The position numbers were made by a program, and so were the translations under genes. From positions 1-50,499 of the forward strand of contig JAQWBP010000012.1 in the NCBI GenBank assembly GCA_028706315.1: a stretch of DNA of 50,499 nt, given 5' to 3'. Numbering within the stretch: the first letter of the stretch is position 1; the number at the start of each line of letters is the position of its first letter. This DNA comes from Syntrophomonadaceae bacterium. Lineage in GTDB: Bacteria; Bacillota; Syntrophomonadia; Syntrophomonadales; Syntrophomonadaceae. Shown here in pieces: positions 1-8,136 of the stretch. The notes beneath the pieces were generated by a model. That model saw only the letters and a list, made by a program, of their open reading frames with translations. It did no database searches and was not told where the DNA came from.

Positions 1-40
1 TTATTGATTTAAAATAAACATAGTTGAATTTAGCAAGTAA

Positions 41-71
41 GGGCGTTCACAGTTCAAAACTGTGAACGCCC
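41..71. terminator. Perfect 14-bp hairpin, possible terminator of the SDR gene
   Basis: Arms GGGCGTTCACAGTT (41-54) and its exact complement (58-71) enclose a 3-nt loop CAA. It lies about 105 bp beyond the stop of the minus-strand SDR gene. Neither side carries a good T tract, so a terminator role is likely but not certain; a protein-binding site or REP-like palindrome is possible. Confidence 0.45.
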
Positions 72-176
72 TTAAAAACAAAAACCTTTATTTCTTCTGC
101 TTTTTTATTGATGCACTTGTAATGGTATTCTATGGATGTTGTAGGTAAAAAACTGTTTAATGAATAATATTTTGCA

Positions 177-944
177 TTAACCGATTGTAGCTCCGCCGTC
201 TACCACATAATTAGCGCCATTGACATAAGATGCTTTATCTGATGCCAGAAAGTAAATAACATTAGCCATTTCCATTGTCTTACCAGGACGTCCCATGGGG
301 CCGGGATCGAAATCCTTGGGCTTATCCAAAACCCCTGTAGCTACATAGTTATCAAGTATTTCCTTCATCATTTTGGTTTCTATCCAACCTGGGGAGATGG
401 AGTTGATACGAATACCGTTATTGGCATTTTCGCTGGCAGCATCCTTGGTTAAACCGATCACTGCCCATTTACTAGAACCATAACCAACTTCATAAGCATA
501 ACCACCCATACCTGAGATGGAGGCAGTATTTACAATGGCGCCGTGCCCTTGTTTTTTCATAATAGGTAAGATGTATTTCATGGTCAGAAATGTTCCAAAA
601 ACATTTACTTCGTACACACGACGAAAATCCTCAAAGCTATATTCCTCAGTAAGGACGGCGGGGCCGGCTATACCTGCCGTATTCACCAGAATATCTATAT
701 TGCCGAAACGGGTAACTGCCGCTTCTACTGCGAACTTTACATCATTTTCATTGCTGATATCTACGGGTATGGATAAACTATTTTCATCCGTCACGCCTAA
801 TTCCTTAACTAGTGATTGGAGCCGTTCTTTTCTTGTGCCGAGCAATACTAGGTTTGCACCGTCTGCAGCAAAGAGATGTGCCGTCGCTTTTCCTACGCCA
901 CCTGTTGAACCTGTAATAAATACTACCTTGTCCTTGAAACTCAT
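177..944 (-). CDS. Short-chain dehydrogenase/reductase (SDR), classical family
   Basis: Predicted 255-aa cytosolic NAD(P)-dependent oxidoreductase; substrate unknown. The Rossmann glycine motif TGSTGGVGKA is at residues 11-20, NTAG at 88-91, the catalytic Ser near 142-144 and the YxxxK pair (YGSSK) at 155-159, followed by the SPGWIET segment typical of the family. The frame is open 42 codons further upstream, but the ATG at 944 is preferred: AGGTGGGG precedes it and the protein then begins MSFKDKVVFITG as SDRs normally do. The gene stands alone, with its own promoter and a dyad over the -10 box. Classical SDR membership is secure; annotations such as 3-oxoacyl-ACP reductase or an alcohol dehydrogenase would be guesses. 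Confidence 0.9.
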   Translation of the reverse strand: MSFKDKVVFITGSTGGVGKATAHLFAADGANLVLLGTRKERLQSLVKELGVTDENSLSIPVDISNENDVKFAVEAAVTRFGNIDILVNTAGIAGPAVLTEEYSFEDFRRVYEVNVFGTFLTMKYILPIMKKQGHGAIVNTASISGMGGYAYEVGYGSSKWAVIGLTKDAASENANNGIRINSISPGWIETKMMKEILDNYVATGVLDKPKDFDPGPMGRPGKTMEMANVIYFLASDKASYVNGANYVVDGGATIG

Positions 945-991
945 TGACACAAACCCCACCTTTCTAAATCGGAATTTCCATTTATCCATTT

Positions 992-1036
992 TACAATATT
1001 GTACTATATTATATTGTAGGCGCACTATCAATACAA
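992..1036 (-). promoter_or_regulatory. Promoter and operator-like dyad of the SDR gene
   Basis: On the minus strand a TTGTAT -35 (1031-1036), 17-bp spacer and TATAAT -10 (1008-1013) form a good vegetative promoter. TACAATAT (992-999) and ATATTGTA (1011-1018) form an inverted repeat over the -10, and TACAATATTGTA (992-1003) is itself palindromic. Repression by a TetR- or MarR-type regulator is a reasonable inference; no such regulator gene is adjacent. Confidence 0.55.
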
Positions 1037-1143
1037 TGCAAACATTATGATCTATGAAACAAATGCTCAAGTTAGGCTGAAAGAAACAATGTTGAGTGCT
1101 ATTTTGGACTCGGCTTTACCTGACCTGGTTTATGTCCGTATCC

Positions 1144-2646
1144 TTACATGTTAAATATGCGCTGTAGTACACGTTTAAGGAAGGGTTTCTTAATTGTAGA
1201 AGCTTGACTCTGTACGGCCTCTATGTTTCGTTTGGCATGGACCACATCGGCTTCCGTGGAATGGGGATGCACGGAGTTGGCGATTGTGGGTACTGGTTTT
1301 GCCTGTTCGACAGGGCGCGCTGTATTGACCCTTTTAGGCGTTGTACGCTTAGCATTCACCGTGTTTGACCGATCTCTATGGTTCTCACGATAGTGAGGAG
1401 GCTTTTGGGAAGAGCGTTTCGTTTGAGTTTCTTTTAAGTTCGTCTCCGAAACAACCTGCGGCGGCTTGATCTTAGGTGAATTCACCTGTATCCATTTCGT
1501 GGCAGAAACTCTGTGCGCATTTAACACAGCTTCCGAGGGCAATTCTGCTTCAGGAATCATAGTTCCTATATGCTCTTCAATCTCATATAGAGTCATGATA
1601 TCTTCGCCTGTAACCAAAGAAATGGCACGGCCTTCGTTGCCGGCTCTGCCAGTACGCCCGATCCTATGCACATAGCTGTCTTTCTCGATAGGAACATCAT
1701 AGTTGATCACCAGGGACAAATCATCGATGTGAATACCGCGGGCTGCAACATCTGTGGCTACCAGCAAATGAAAATCGCCCTGTTTGAACTGCTGTAAGGT
1801 CTTCAGCCGTCTAGCCTGGGAAATATCTCCATGCAAGGCCTTAGAAACATACCCTTTTCGGGATAAAAAGTTTCGAACCCTATCCACAGTGATTCGTGTG
1901 TTGCAGAATATTAAACAGCTTTCTGGCTGCTCAACCAGAAGCAGGCGGTTTAACTGCATTCTCTTTTCGTTATTTTCCACACGGTAGTATACTTGATGGG
2001 TGGTATTCACTGTCTTGGTCTGCGATTCAATCTCAATAGTAACAGGATGTTTCATATACTCCCTGCAAATTCTGTGGATTTCAGCGGGTATGGTGGCTGA
2101 AAAGAGAAGGGTCACCCTATCTTTGGGGAGGGTTTTAATAATTGTCACCACTTGATCAATAAAGCCCATGTCCAACATTCTGTCAGCTTCATCAAGTACT
2201 AAAAAGCGTAGCTGTTTGGTTTCCAGATTTCCATGACGAATGTGATCATATACCCGGCCAGGTGTTCCAGTAACAATAGATACACCTTTATTAAGGCCCT
2301 GGATTTCTACATTCTTATTGTGCTGGCCATATACAGCCATTGTCTTATGCTGAAGATGATTGGACATGTGTTTGAGATCGCCGTCTATCTGGACTGCCAG
2401 TTCCCGTGTCGGTGTGAGAATCAGACCTTGGGGGCGCTTAGCTCCAGGATCGGTCATTTGCAGCATAGAAACGCCAAAAACAGCAGTCTTGCCACTGCCA
2501 GTTTTAGACGTAACGATCATATCTTCATGGTTGAGAACATGAGGAATTGCCTTGCGCTGTACCTCTGTAGGTGTCTCAAAGCCCATCTCTTCTAAGGCCT
2601 TCAAAATAGGTGGCGAAATTCCTAGGTCATTAAAACTTCTTTTCAT
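1144..2646 (-). CDS. DEAD-box ATP-dependent RNA helicase
   Basis: 500-aa RNA helicase that unwinds short RNA duplexes in the cytosol, in ribosome assembly, mRNA decay or cold adaptation. The Q motif region (FNDLGISPPIL, about 5-15), motif I SKTGSGKT (47-54), PTRELA, TPGR, DEAD with the following RMLDMGF, SAT, and the C-terminal HRIGRTGRAG motif are all present in order, so both RecA-like domains are complete. From about residue 390 the chain becomes a basic, low-complexity tail rich in K, R, T, P and Q, as in CshA/DeaD-type proteins, which probably binds RNA non-specifically. Single gene; upstream 389 bp hold no other intact gene. The exact cellular target cannot be read from the sequence. 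Confidence 0.95.
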   Translation of the reverse strand: MKRSFNDLGISPPILKALEEMGFETPTEVQRKAIPHVLNHEDMIVTSKTGSGKTAVFGVSMLQMTDPGAKRPQGLILTPTRELAVQIDGDLKHMSNHLQHKTMAVYGQHNKNVEIQGLNKGVSIVTGTPGRVYDHIRHGNLETKQLRFLVLDEADRMLDMGFIDQVVTIIKTLPKDRVTLLFSATIPAEIHRICREYMKHPVTIEIESQTKTVNTTHQVYYRVENNEKRMQLNRLLLVEQPESCLIFCNTRITVDRVRNFLSRKGYVSKALHGDISQARRLKTLQQFKQGDFHLLVATDVAARGIHIDDLSLVINYDVPIEKDSYVHRIGRTGRAGNEGRAISLVTGEDIMTLYEIEEHIGTMIPEAELPSEAVLNAHRVSATKWIQVNSPKIKPPQVVSETNLKETQTKRSSQKPPHYRENHRDRSNTVNAKRTTPKRVNTARPVEQAKPVPTIANSVHPHSTEADVVHAKRNIEAVQSQASTIKKPFLKRVLQRIFNM

Positions 2647-2721
2647 TATTATCTTCTTTCATTTTTGCTATATTATTAAGTATATATAAGTATATCATTG
2701 GCTTCTGGTTTGTTCCATATA

Positions 2722-2746
2722 GCATGTAACAAGAAAACCGTCCCTA
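2722..2746 (-). repeat. REP-like end sequence (AGGGACGGTTTTC type)
   Basis: Read on the minus strand this is AGGGACGGTTTTCTTGTTAC followed by ATGC. It shares the GGGACGGTT core with the ends of the intact element at 8792-9677, but is a different variant. It probably marks an old insertion of a related REP element. Confidence 0.5.
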
Positions 2747-2893
2747 AGATATATTTGGCCAGTGATTGTGGCTCCCCTACGATAAAGAAGAAACACTTAA
2801 GAACGTTGTACATGGTTATTCATCAGGTAATAGTGACAATCTGACGTTGCCGATGTCTGGCGAATTTTCTATGCTAAATTAAAATAGGATGAT

Positions 2894-2955
2894 ATGATAG
2901 CGAGACAAGCTAGAAGACGAAGTACCACAGGAATCTATGGACAACTCTATAATGA
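2894..2955 (+). pseudogene. Remnant of a REP-associated tyrosine transposase N-terminus
   Basis: The frame from the ATG at 2894 reads MIARQARRRSTTGIYG, closely matching the MAREARTESQTGYYHV start of the intact transposase at 8859 and the usual RAYT opening (M-A-R-x-A-R-x-x-S-x-T-G-x-Y-H). A GGAT Shine-Dalgarno-like site precedes it. After about 20 codons similarity is lost and no HUH motif follows, so this is a 5' fragment, not a gene. The open frame continues but overlaps the DUF4153 gene out of frame. Confidence 0.55.
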
Positions 2956-3035
2956 TAGCTTTTCCCTAATTTGTCGTATAGTTTTAAAAAGCAAGAAAGA
3001 TAAGAAATGTTATTTTGTTGAAGGGGGAAATTCTA

Positions 3036-4844
3036 ATGAAACGCTTAGCCAAAGCTTTTATAAATCTGGGGAAGCGGGGTTTAATGACTATCACGCGTTT
3101 CCCACTGACCGCTGTCTGTCTTGTCTGTGCCACCGCTCTGCTTTGTTATATGATTTCGCAGCACCAGGCACCGGATCTGATAATTCAAAAATTAATGTAT
3201 ACTTTCGTCTTGGGAGCATTTATCGGGGTAACTGCTCAGTTTGTATGTGAACGTTTTTCCGCTCTGTCAAAATTGCGCATCGCAGCATACCTGATATCTA
3301 TACTGCTTATTGTAGGCTATTACCTTATTATATTACCGGCGCCAGGGATCAGTTTTGATGTGACGGTTCGTAGCCTGGTAGCAATTTTTGCTATGTTTTG
3401 CGCTTTTATCTGGGTGCCTTCCTTTAAAGGGAGATTTGACTTCAACAATGTAGCGCTAATCCATTTAAAAGCGGCTTTTATCTCGGTGCTTTACTCCGGC
3501 GTGCTATCGATGGGTTGTGCGGCTATCATTGCGGCTATTCATACGTTGCTATTCAGAATTAACAATGATGCTTACGGTTATATGATGGCCATCATCTGGG
3601 TTTTATTTGCTACCGTTTACTATTTATCTTTGCTGCCCCATTTCAATTCCGCCGATGCAGCCGAGCAGGAGAATGCCCGCGACGCTAGTGAGTATCCGCA
3701 ATTTCTCGAAGTGCTCATATCATATATCGCTATTCCCTTAGTAGGTATTTATACCCTAGTCTTTGCCGCTTATTTTATAAAAATACTGGTCACCTTAAAC
3801 TGGCCTTCCGGACAGTTGGGGGGGATGGTTTTAGCTTATGCCGCGGCCGGACTGATAATATATATACTGGCCAGCAATCTGGAAAACCGCTTTACTGCCT
3901 TATACCGTCTGCTGTTCCCCCGGGTGCTTATACCCATCGTTATTATGCAGTTCGTTTCCGTGGGGATACGGTTGAATGCCTACGGTATTACCGAATCGCG
4001 CTACTATGTTACGCTCTTTGGAATTTTTTCCTTAGTCTGCGCTGTCCTGCTGATCTTTAAACCGGTTAAGAGAAACGGCATTATCGCCCTTTTAGCAGCA
4101 GTTATTGCCATCATTTCCGTTATACCGCCGATTGATGCTTTCACCATATCTCGGGTTAGTCAGATTAACCGGCTGGAAAAGATACTGGTTACTGAAGGTC
4201 TGCTGGTGGATGAGAAAATAATTGCCCGGGCCGATGCGTCTGAGAAGGTAAAGGTGGAGACTACCAGCATCCTGACTTATCTAGACAATCGTGATTATAT
4301 TAAATATGTCAAATGGCTGCCGGAAGGTTTTGATCCCTATAGTAAAATGAAAAAGACATTTGGCTTTGAACCCACCTATCCGCATATGGTGGCAGAAGTG
4401 GCCAATCACTTTTTTGTCAATATGGACACACAAGAACCTTTTGATATCAGCGGCTATGATATTGCGGTTGATACCTATTCGGAACGAATGGCGGATAAAA
4501 ACAATGACCAAGTATTCGATTTCACAGTGCAGGGTGAACAATATCAGCTTTGCCTGCACCGTATATCACGGGAGGAAGTACAGGTGCTAGTAAAGAATGC
4601 TGCTGGCCAGGAACTGGTTGCTACCGGCCTTTATGAGTTTACCAAATCACTGCCCTGGCAAAGCAACGAATATAAAGGGGTTGTGCCCAGTGAGAAAATG
4701 AATTTTGTGGTGGAAAACAACGGCTATAAACTGCGGATCATGCTGCAGAATGTAAATGGTTACATGGGCACTGGCAATGACGCTGGCATCGACTACGACA
4801 TTCTAATCATGTTCGGGACAGGGGAAAAACGTCAGACTATGTGA
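3036..4844 (+). CDS. DUF4153 family integral membrane protein
   Basis: 602-aa protein with a hydrophobic N-terminal two-thirds (about 10-12 membrane segments from residue 20 to roughly 370) and a hydrophilic C-terminal domain of about 230 residues (from about 375) that should face one side of the membrane. The architecture and segments such as FAMFCAFIWVPSFKG match the DUF4153 family of unknown function in Gram-positive bacteria. The ATG at 3036 is preferred over an in-frame TTG at 3015 because AGGGGGA lies 8 nt before it. The gene is monocistronic. No transport or catalytic motif is evident, so no function is assigned. Confidence 0.8.
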   Translation: MKRLAKAFINLGKRGLMTITRFPLTAVCLVCATALLCYMISQHQAPDLIIQKLMYTFVLGAFIGVTAQFVCERFSALSKLRIAAYLISILLIVGYYLIILPAPGISFDVTVRSLVAIFAMFCAFIWVPSFKGRFDFNNVALIHLKAAFISVLYSGVLSMGCAAIIAAIHTLLFRINNDAYGYMMAIIWVLFATVYYLSLLPHFNSADAAEQENARDASEYPQFLEVLISYIAIPLVGIYTLVFAAYFIKILVTLNWPSGQLGGMVLAYAAAGLIIYILASNLENRFTALYRLLFPRVLIPIVIMQFVSVGIRLNAYGITESRYYVTLFGIFSLVCAVLLIFKPVKRNGIIALLAAVIAIISVIPPIDAFTISRVSQINRLEKILVTEGLLVDEKIIARADASEKVKVETTSILTYLDNRDYIKYVKWLPEGFDPYSKMKKTFGFEPTYPHMVAEVANHFFVNMDTQEPFDISGYDIAVDTYSERMADKNNDQVFDFTVQGEQYQLCLHRISREEVQVLVKNAAGQELVATGLYEFTKSLPWQSNEYKGVVPSEKMNFVVENNGYKLRIMLQNVNGYMGTGNDAGIDYDILIMFGTGEKRQTM

Positions 4845-4892
4845 TAACCAATGGCGCCATTCTTCAAATTTTATTTAAAGATTTAGTATTAA

Positions 4893-4988
4893 TTTGGAGC
4901 AGCGTTGGGTGTTGGTCAGGCATTTAGAATCGGTGGCGATGAATTTTGTGTTATTTACAAGGAGATACCATGGGAATTAGTGGACTAA
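4893..4988 (+). pseudogene. Remnant of a GGDEF (diguanylate cyclase) domain
   Basis: A 31-codon open stretch encodes GQAFRIGGDEFCVIYKEIP and ends at a TAA. RIGGDEF is the signature of the diguanylate cyclase active site, and the flanking residues also fit the family. The frame is closed by a stop at 4890 and has no start or rest of a domain, so this is a leftover C-terminal part of a lost c-di-GMP gene. Confidence 0.6.
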
Positions 4989-4994
4989 AAGTTA

Positions 4995-5024
4995 TTGGAT
5001 ATAACATTTTAAATATGGTATGCT
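4995..5024 (+). promoter_or_regulatory. Probable promoter of the ZTP riboswitch-purH transcript
   Basis: TTGGAT (4995-5000), 18-bp spacer and TATGCT (5019-5024) lie just upstream of the first paired element of the riboswitch, so transcription would start near 5031 at the aptamer's 5' edge. Confidence 0.5.
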
Positions 5025-5032
5025 AAAAAAAA

Positions 5033-5110
5033 ACAATCATGTAACTGGCGGATAATGGAGTTCACCATAATGGAGCATGATTGAATAGATTATCGACCGC
5101 CTGGGTAAAT
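5033..5110 (+). ncRNA. ZTP/ZMP (pfl) riboswitch aptamer
   Basis: The RNA shows the pfl-motif layout. P1 pairs AATCATG (5035-5041) with CATGATT (5076-5082). After it comes the conserved CTGGCGGA segment, a small hairpin ATGG...CCAT, and the 3' half ACCGCCTGGGT, whose CCGCC pairs with GGCGG as the pseudoknot. These are the invariant elements of riboswitches that sense the purine intermediates ZMP and ZTP. The gene controlled is an AICAR (ZMP) transformylase, exactly the expected target. An overlapping terminator gives the expression platform. Confidence 0.9.
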
Positions 5111-5137
5111 ATTAATTTAATTTATCCAGGCTTTTTT
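5100..5137 (+). terminator. Riboswitch-controlled intrinsic terminator
   Basis: CCTGGGTAAAT (5100-5110) pairs with ATTTATCCAGG and is followed by CTTTTTTG. The 5' arm is also the 3' part of the ZTP aptamer (CCGCCTGGG). Ligand binding would therefore block the terminator and switch the downstream gene on. Confidence 0.85.
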
Positions 5138-5164
5138 GCGTTTATTTAAAGGAGGTAATAAGGT

Positions 5165-6340
5165 ATGGGGAATTCAGAAATTGTACTTAAGTATGGATGT
5201 AATCCACATCAAAAGCCAGCAAGGATTTATGGTAAAAATAAAACATTGCCTATTAAAATCCTAAATGGCACACCAGGCTATATTAATTTTATGGACGCAT
5301 TTAACTCATGGCAGTTGGTAAAGGAGTTAAAACAGGCAACTGGATTACCTGCTGCAGCTTCATTTAAACATGTAAGTCCAGCAGGGGCTGCAGTAGGAGT
5401 TCCTTTGAGTAATGTATTAAAAAAATCATATTTTGTTGAGGATATAGAATTATCTTCTGTTGCTGCTGCATATGCCAGAGCCAGGGGAGCAGATAGAATG
5501 TCTTCCTACGGGGATTGGGCAGCTATAAGTGATATTGTTGATTTACCTACTGCAATAATATTGAGCAGATCTGTTTCTGATGGAGTGATTGCTCCTGGAT
5601 ATACTGATGAAGCCATGGAACTGTTAATAAAAAAGAAAAAAGGCAAGTATTGTATTATTGAAATGGATTGGGATTATGAACCTGAAGGGGTAGAGACCAG
5701 AGAGATATATGGAATAACCTTTGAGCAAAAAAGAAATGATTTAATAATCAACAATGAGATGCTTAATAATATCGTTACTAATAATAAGAATATCACTGAG
5801 GATGCAAAACGCGACCTGCTTATTGCTATGATTACATTGAAATATACTCAGTCCAATTCAGTTTGTTTTGCTTTAGATGGTCAAGTAATTGGTGTAGGTG
5901 CTGGGCAGCAATCCCGAATACACTGTACAAGACTAGCTGCATCCAAGGCAGATATTTGGTATTTAAGGCAGCATCCGGCGGTGCTGCAGTTACCATTTAA
6001 AGAGGGAGTTGCGAAACCTGAAAGGGATAATGTAATAGATCAGTATCTTAGAGATGATATAACTCCAATGGAAATGAAAGGGTGGGGGAATGTACTGGAA
6101 ATGATCCCGAACAGATTAACAAGCGAAGAAAAAGCAACATGGCTCTCAAATCTAACTGGTGTTTCCTTAGGTTCCGATGCATTTTTCCCATTTAGAGACA
6201 ATGTTGACAGAGCAGCCAAAAGTGGAGTTAAATTTATTGTTCAAGCGGGTGGTTCAATAAGAGATGATATAGTTATAGAAGCATGTAATGAATACGATAT
6301 GGTTATGGCTTTTTCCAGTGTGAGGTTGTTTCACCACTAA
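5165..6340 (+). CDS. AICAR transformylase (PurH-type, without IMP cyclohydrolase domain)
   Basis: 391-aa enzyme expected to transfer a formyl group from 10-formyl-tetrahydrofolate to AICAR (ZMP) in the penultimate step of purine synthesis. The sequence follows the PurH transformylase domain: KYGCNPHQKPARIY near the start, SFKHVSPAGAAVG (about 66-78) with the catalytic Lys-His, YTQSNSVCFALDGQVIGVGAG in the middle, and SDAFFPFRDNVD plus QAGGSIRD at the end. The N-terminal IMP cyclohydrolase (MGS-like) domain of bifunctional PurH is absent, not truncated, since an AGGAGG site precedes ATG 5165. Control by the upstream ZTP riboswitch supports the role. Another gene must supply IMP cyclohydrolase. 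No folate or purine genes adjoin it. Confidence 0.9.
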   Translation: MGNSEIVLKYGCNPHQKPARIYGKNKTLPIKILNGTPGYINFMDAFNSWQLVKELKQATGLPAAASFKHVSPAGAAVGVPLSNVLKKSYFVEDIELSSVAAAYARARGADRMSSYGDWAAISDIVDLPTAIILSRSVSDGVIAPGYTDEAMELLIKKKKGKYCIIEMDWDYEPEGVETREIYGITFEQKRNDLIINNEMLNNIVTNNKNITEDAKRDLLIAMITLKYTQSNSVCFALDGQVIGVGAGQQSRIHCTRLAASKADIWYLRQHPAVLQLPFKEGVAKPERDNVIDQYLRDDITPMEMKGWGNVLEMIPNRLTSEEKATWLSNLTGVSLGSDAFFPFRDNVDRAAKSGVKFIVQAGGSIRDDIVIEACNEYDMVMAFSSVRLFHH

Positions 6341-6521
6341 GAAAAATAGTAATTGAGGAAACAGGTCTACTAAGCTTAGATGGATTCTTTTGGCTGTAAT
6401 TATTAGTGAGAAAAACTAGCAGATACACTGATGACAAAAAGCAAGTGATACCCGAATCACTAAAAATATTAGGACATGCTGACTGGCATAATATAAACTT
6501 ATAAAAGAAAGGTTGATCGTC

Positions 6522-7706
6522 ATGATATCAAAAAAAATGCAAATGCTTGTGCAAAACAATTCAGTTATTCGAGCCATGTTCGAGGAAGGCAAAAGACTAG
6601 CGGCAATTCATGGGGTGGAAAATGTATTTGATTTTAGCCTTGGAAACCCTAGTGTGGAACCTCCTGAAGAAGTAAAAAACGCAATTGTAGATATTATAAA
6701 TAATGAAGACCCGATAAGTATTCATGGATATATGAGTAACTCTGGCTATGAAGATGTAAGAGCTACCATCGCCAAATCTATCAATGAAAAATTCAGCACC
6801 GCTTTTACCCAAAATAACATAATTATGACCGTTGGCGCAGCCGGTGGATTAAACGTTATTTTGAAAACTTTGCTTAATCCAGAGGATGAGGTCATAACTT
6901 TCGCACCGTTTTTCGGAGAATACAGAAACTATGTGGCAAACTACGAGGGCAAATTAGTTATCATATCTGCAAATACGATTGATTTCCAGCCTAATCTTCA
7001 AGAATTTAAAGATAAAATCACTTCTAAAACGAAAGCGCTTATCATCAATTCTCCCAATAATCCAACCGGTGTTATCTATTCGGAAGAAACTATAATCAAG
7101 CTCTCTGAAATACTGAGGGAGAAGCAAAAAGAATTTGGAACTAACATTTATCTTATTTCTGATGAACCTTATCGAGAACTTGCTTATGATAATATTGAAG
7201 TACCTTATCTAACGAAATATTATGCGAACACTATTATTGGCTACTCTTTCAGCAAATCCCTTTCGTTGCCCGGTGAAAGGATAGGTTATTTAGTGATTCC
7301 GGATCAGGTCGCTGATTACGAGAATATCATTTCTGCAGCGAATATTGCTACTCGTATTTTAGGCTTTGTCAATGCTCCGTCCCTGTTTCAGCGCGTCATT
7401 GCCAGGTGCTTAGATGCAAAAGTAGACATTGATACCTATAATAGGAACCGTGAACTTCTTTATAGTAACCTCCTATCCTATGGCTACGAATGTATTAAAC
7501 CCGAAGGGGCGTTTTACATGTTTGTTAAGACGCCTATTGAGGATGATGTGGAATTCTGCAACCTGGCTAAAAAGAAAAATATTCTCATTGTACCTGGCAG
7601 TGCATTTGGTTGTTCTGGATATGTGAGAATTGCTTATTGTGTCGCTTATAAGACAATTGAGAAAGCATTGCCGGGCTTTAAGGCTTTAATAGAATTGGTG
7701 CAATAG
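6522..7706 (+). CDS. Pyridoxal-phosphate aminotransferase, class I/II
   Basis: 394-aa fold-type I PLP enzyme, probably an aspartate- or alanine-type aminotransferase. SPNNPTGVIY (about 173-182) and SDEPYRELAYD carry the PLP-binding Asn, Asp and Tyr. GYSFSKSLSLPGERIGY holds the Schiff-base Lys and phosphate-binding Arg. The start is ATG 6522 with GAAAGG nearby. An in-frame TTG lies 9 nt earlier. The last two codons and the stop lie inside the left end of a truncated REP/transposase copy, so the native C-terminus has been replaced, though overall length is normal and the enzyme may be functional. The amino acid substrate cannot be told. Confidence 0.9.
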   Translation: MISKKMQMLVQNNSVIRAMFEEGKRLAAIHGVENVFDFSLGNPSVEPPEEVKNAIVDIINNEDPISIHGYMSNSGYEDVRATIAKSINEKFSTAFTQNNIIMTVGAAGGLNVILKTLLNPEDEVITFAPFFGEYRNYVANYEGKLVIISANTIDFQPNLQEFKDKITSKTKALIINSPNNPTGVIYSEETIIKLSEILREKQKEFGTNIYLISDEPYRELAYDNIEVPYLTKYYANTIIGYSFSKSLSLPGERIGYLVIPDQVADYENIISAANIATRILGFVNAPSLFQRVIARCLDAKVDIDTYNRNRELLYSNLLSYGYECIKPEGAFYMFVKTPIEDDVEFCNLAKKKNILIVPGSAFGCSGYVRIAYCVAYKTIEKALPGFKALIELVQ

Positions 7707-7958
7707 GGACGGTTCCTGTTGCATCTTTCTTAAAGAATTGATAATATCTCATTGAGGTGAGAATATGGCTAGGGAAGCTAGAACAGAGAGCCAAACAGGC
7801 TACTATCATGTAATGATGAGAGGCAACAACAGAGAAATGATATTCAATCAAACTGTAGAGAAACAATACTTTATGGAACTACTACAGCAGCAGGCAGACG
7901 AAGAAAAAATTCTAATAGCGGCATAACCATGGACATCTTCTAATTAAGTCAGATCTAC
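7698..7958 (+). mobile_element. Truncated copy of the REP-associated transposase element
   Basis: Bases 7698-7925 are identical to 8792-9019 of the intact element, covering the left REP hairpin, the Shine-Dalgarno site and the first 50 or so codons. A 14-nt deletion between ATA repeats then shifts the frame, and similarity resumes to 7958 (matching 9066) before ending. The transposase start (ATG 7765) leads to a frame closed at the deletion, so this is a pseudogene. Perfect identity outside the deletion implies recent duplication. Confidence 0.9.
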
Positions 7959-8000
7959 TTTTGCCGACCTAGCCCAGAGACAGCTAGCTTAGATAAATCA

Positions 8001-8040
8001 GGGGGACGGGGTATTAATTTATACCCCGCCCCCTTAATTT
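8001..8040 (+). terminator. Strong GC-rich hairpin terminator
   Basis: GGGGGACGGGGTAT (8001-8014) pairs with ATACCCCGCCCCC (8021-8033) with one bulged A, followed by TTAATTTTT. It probably ends transcription coming from the aminotransferase and the truncated element before the coiled-coil gene. Confidence 0.7.
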
Positions 8041-8136
8041 TTAAAGATTTTAATTAAAAATACGATAAATATGTTATAGACTACTTTACAAAAGGTTCCT
8101 TCAATGAATTAGTAAAAATTAATAGGAGATATTATC

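Larger units (their letters stand above)
2647..3035. other. Intergenic region with decayed REP/transposase pieces
   Basis: This 389-bp gap contains no intact gene. It holds a REP-like end (2722-2746) and a short remnant of a REP-associated transposase start (2894-2955), listed separately. It must also contain the helicase promoter and the promoter and leader of the downstream DUF4153 gene, but no convincing -35/-10 pair stood out. Confidence 0.6.

Noticed and set aside
517-1050. Open frame on the plus strand antisense to the SDR gene
   Set aside because: It is the shadow of a gene with intact catalytic motifs and has no Shine-Dalgarno site or recognisable protein.
6420-6504. Frame ending LKILGHADWHNINL as a tyrosine recombinase remnant
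   Set aside because: The LGHA-like match is too short and the flanking catalytic residues are missing.
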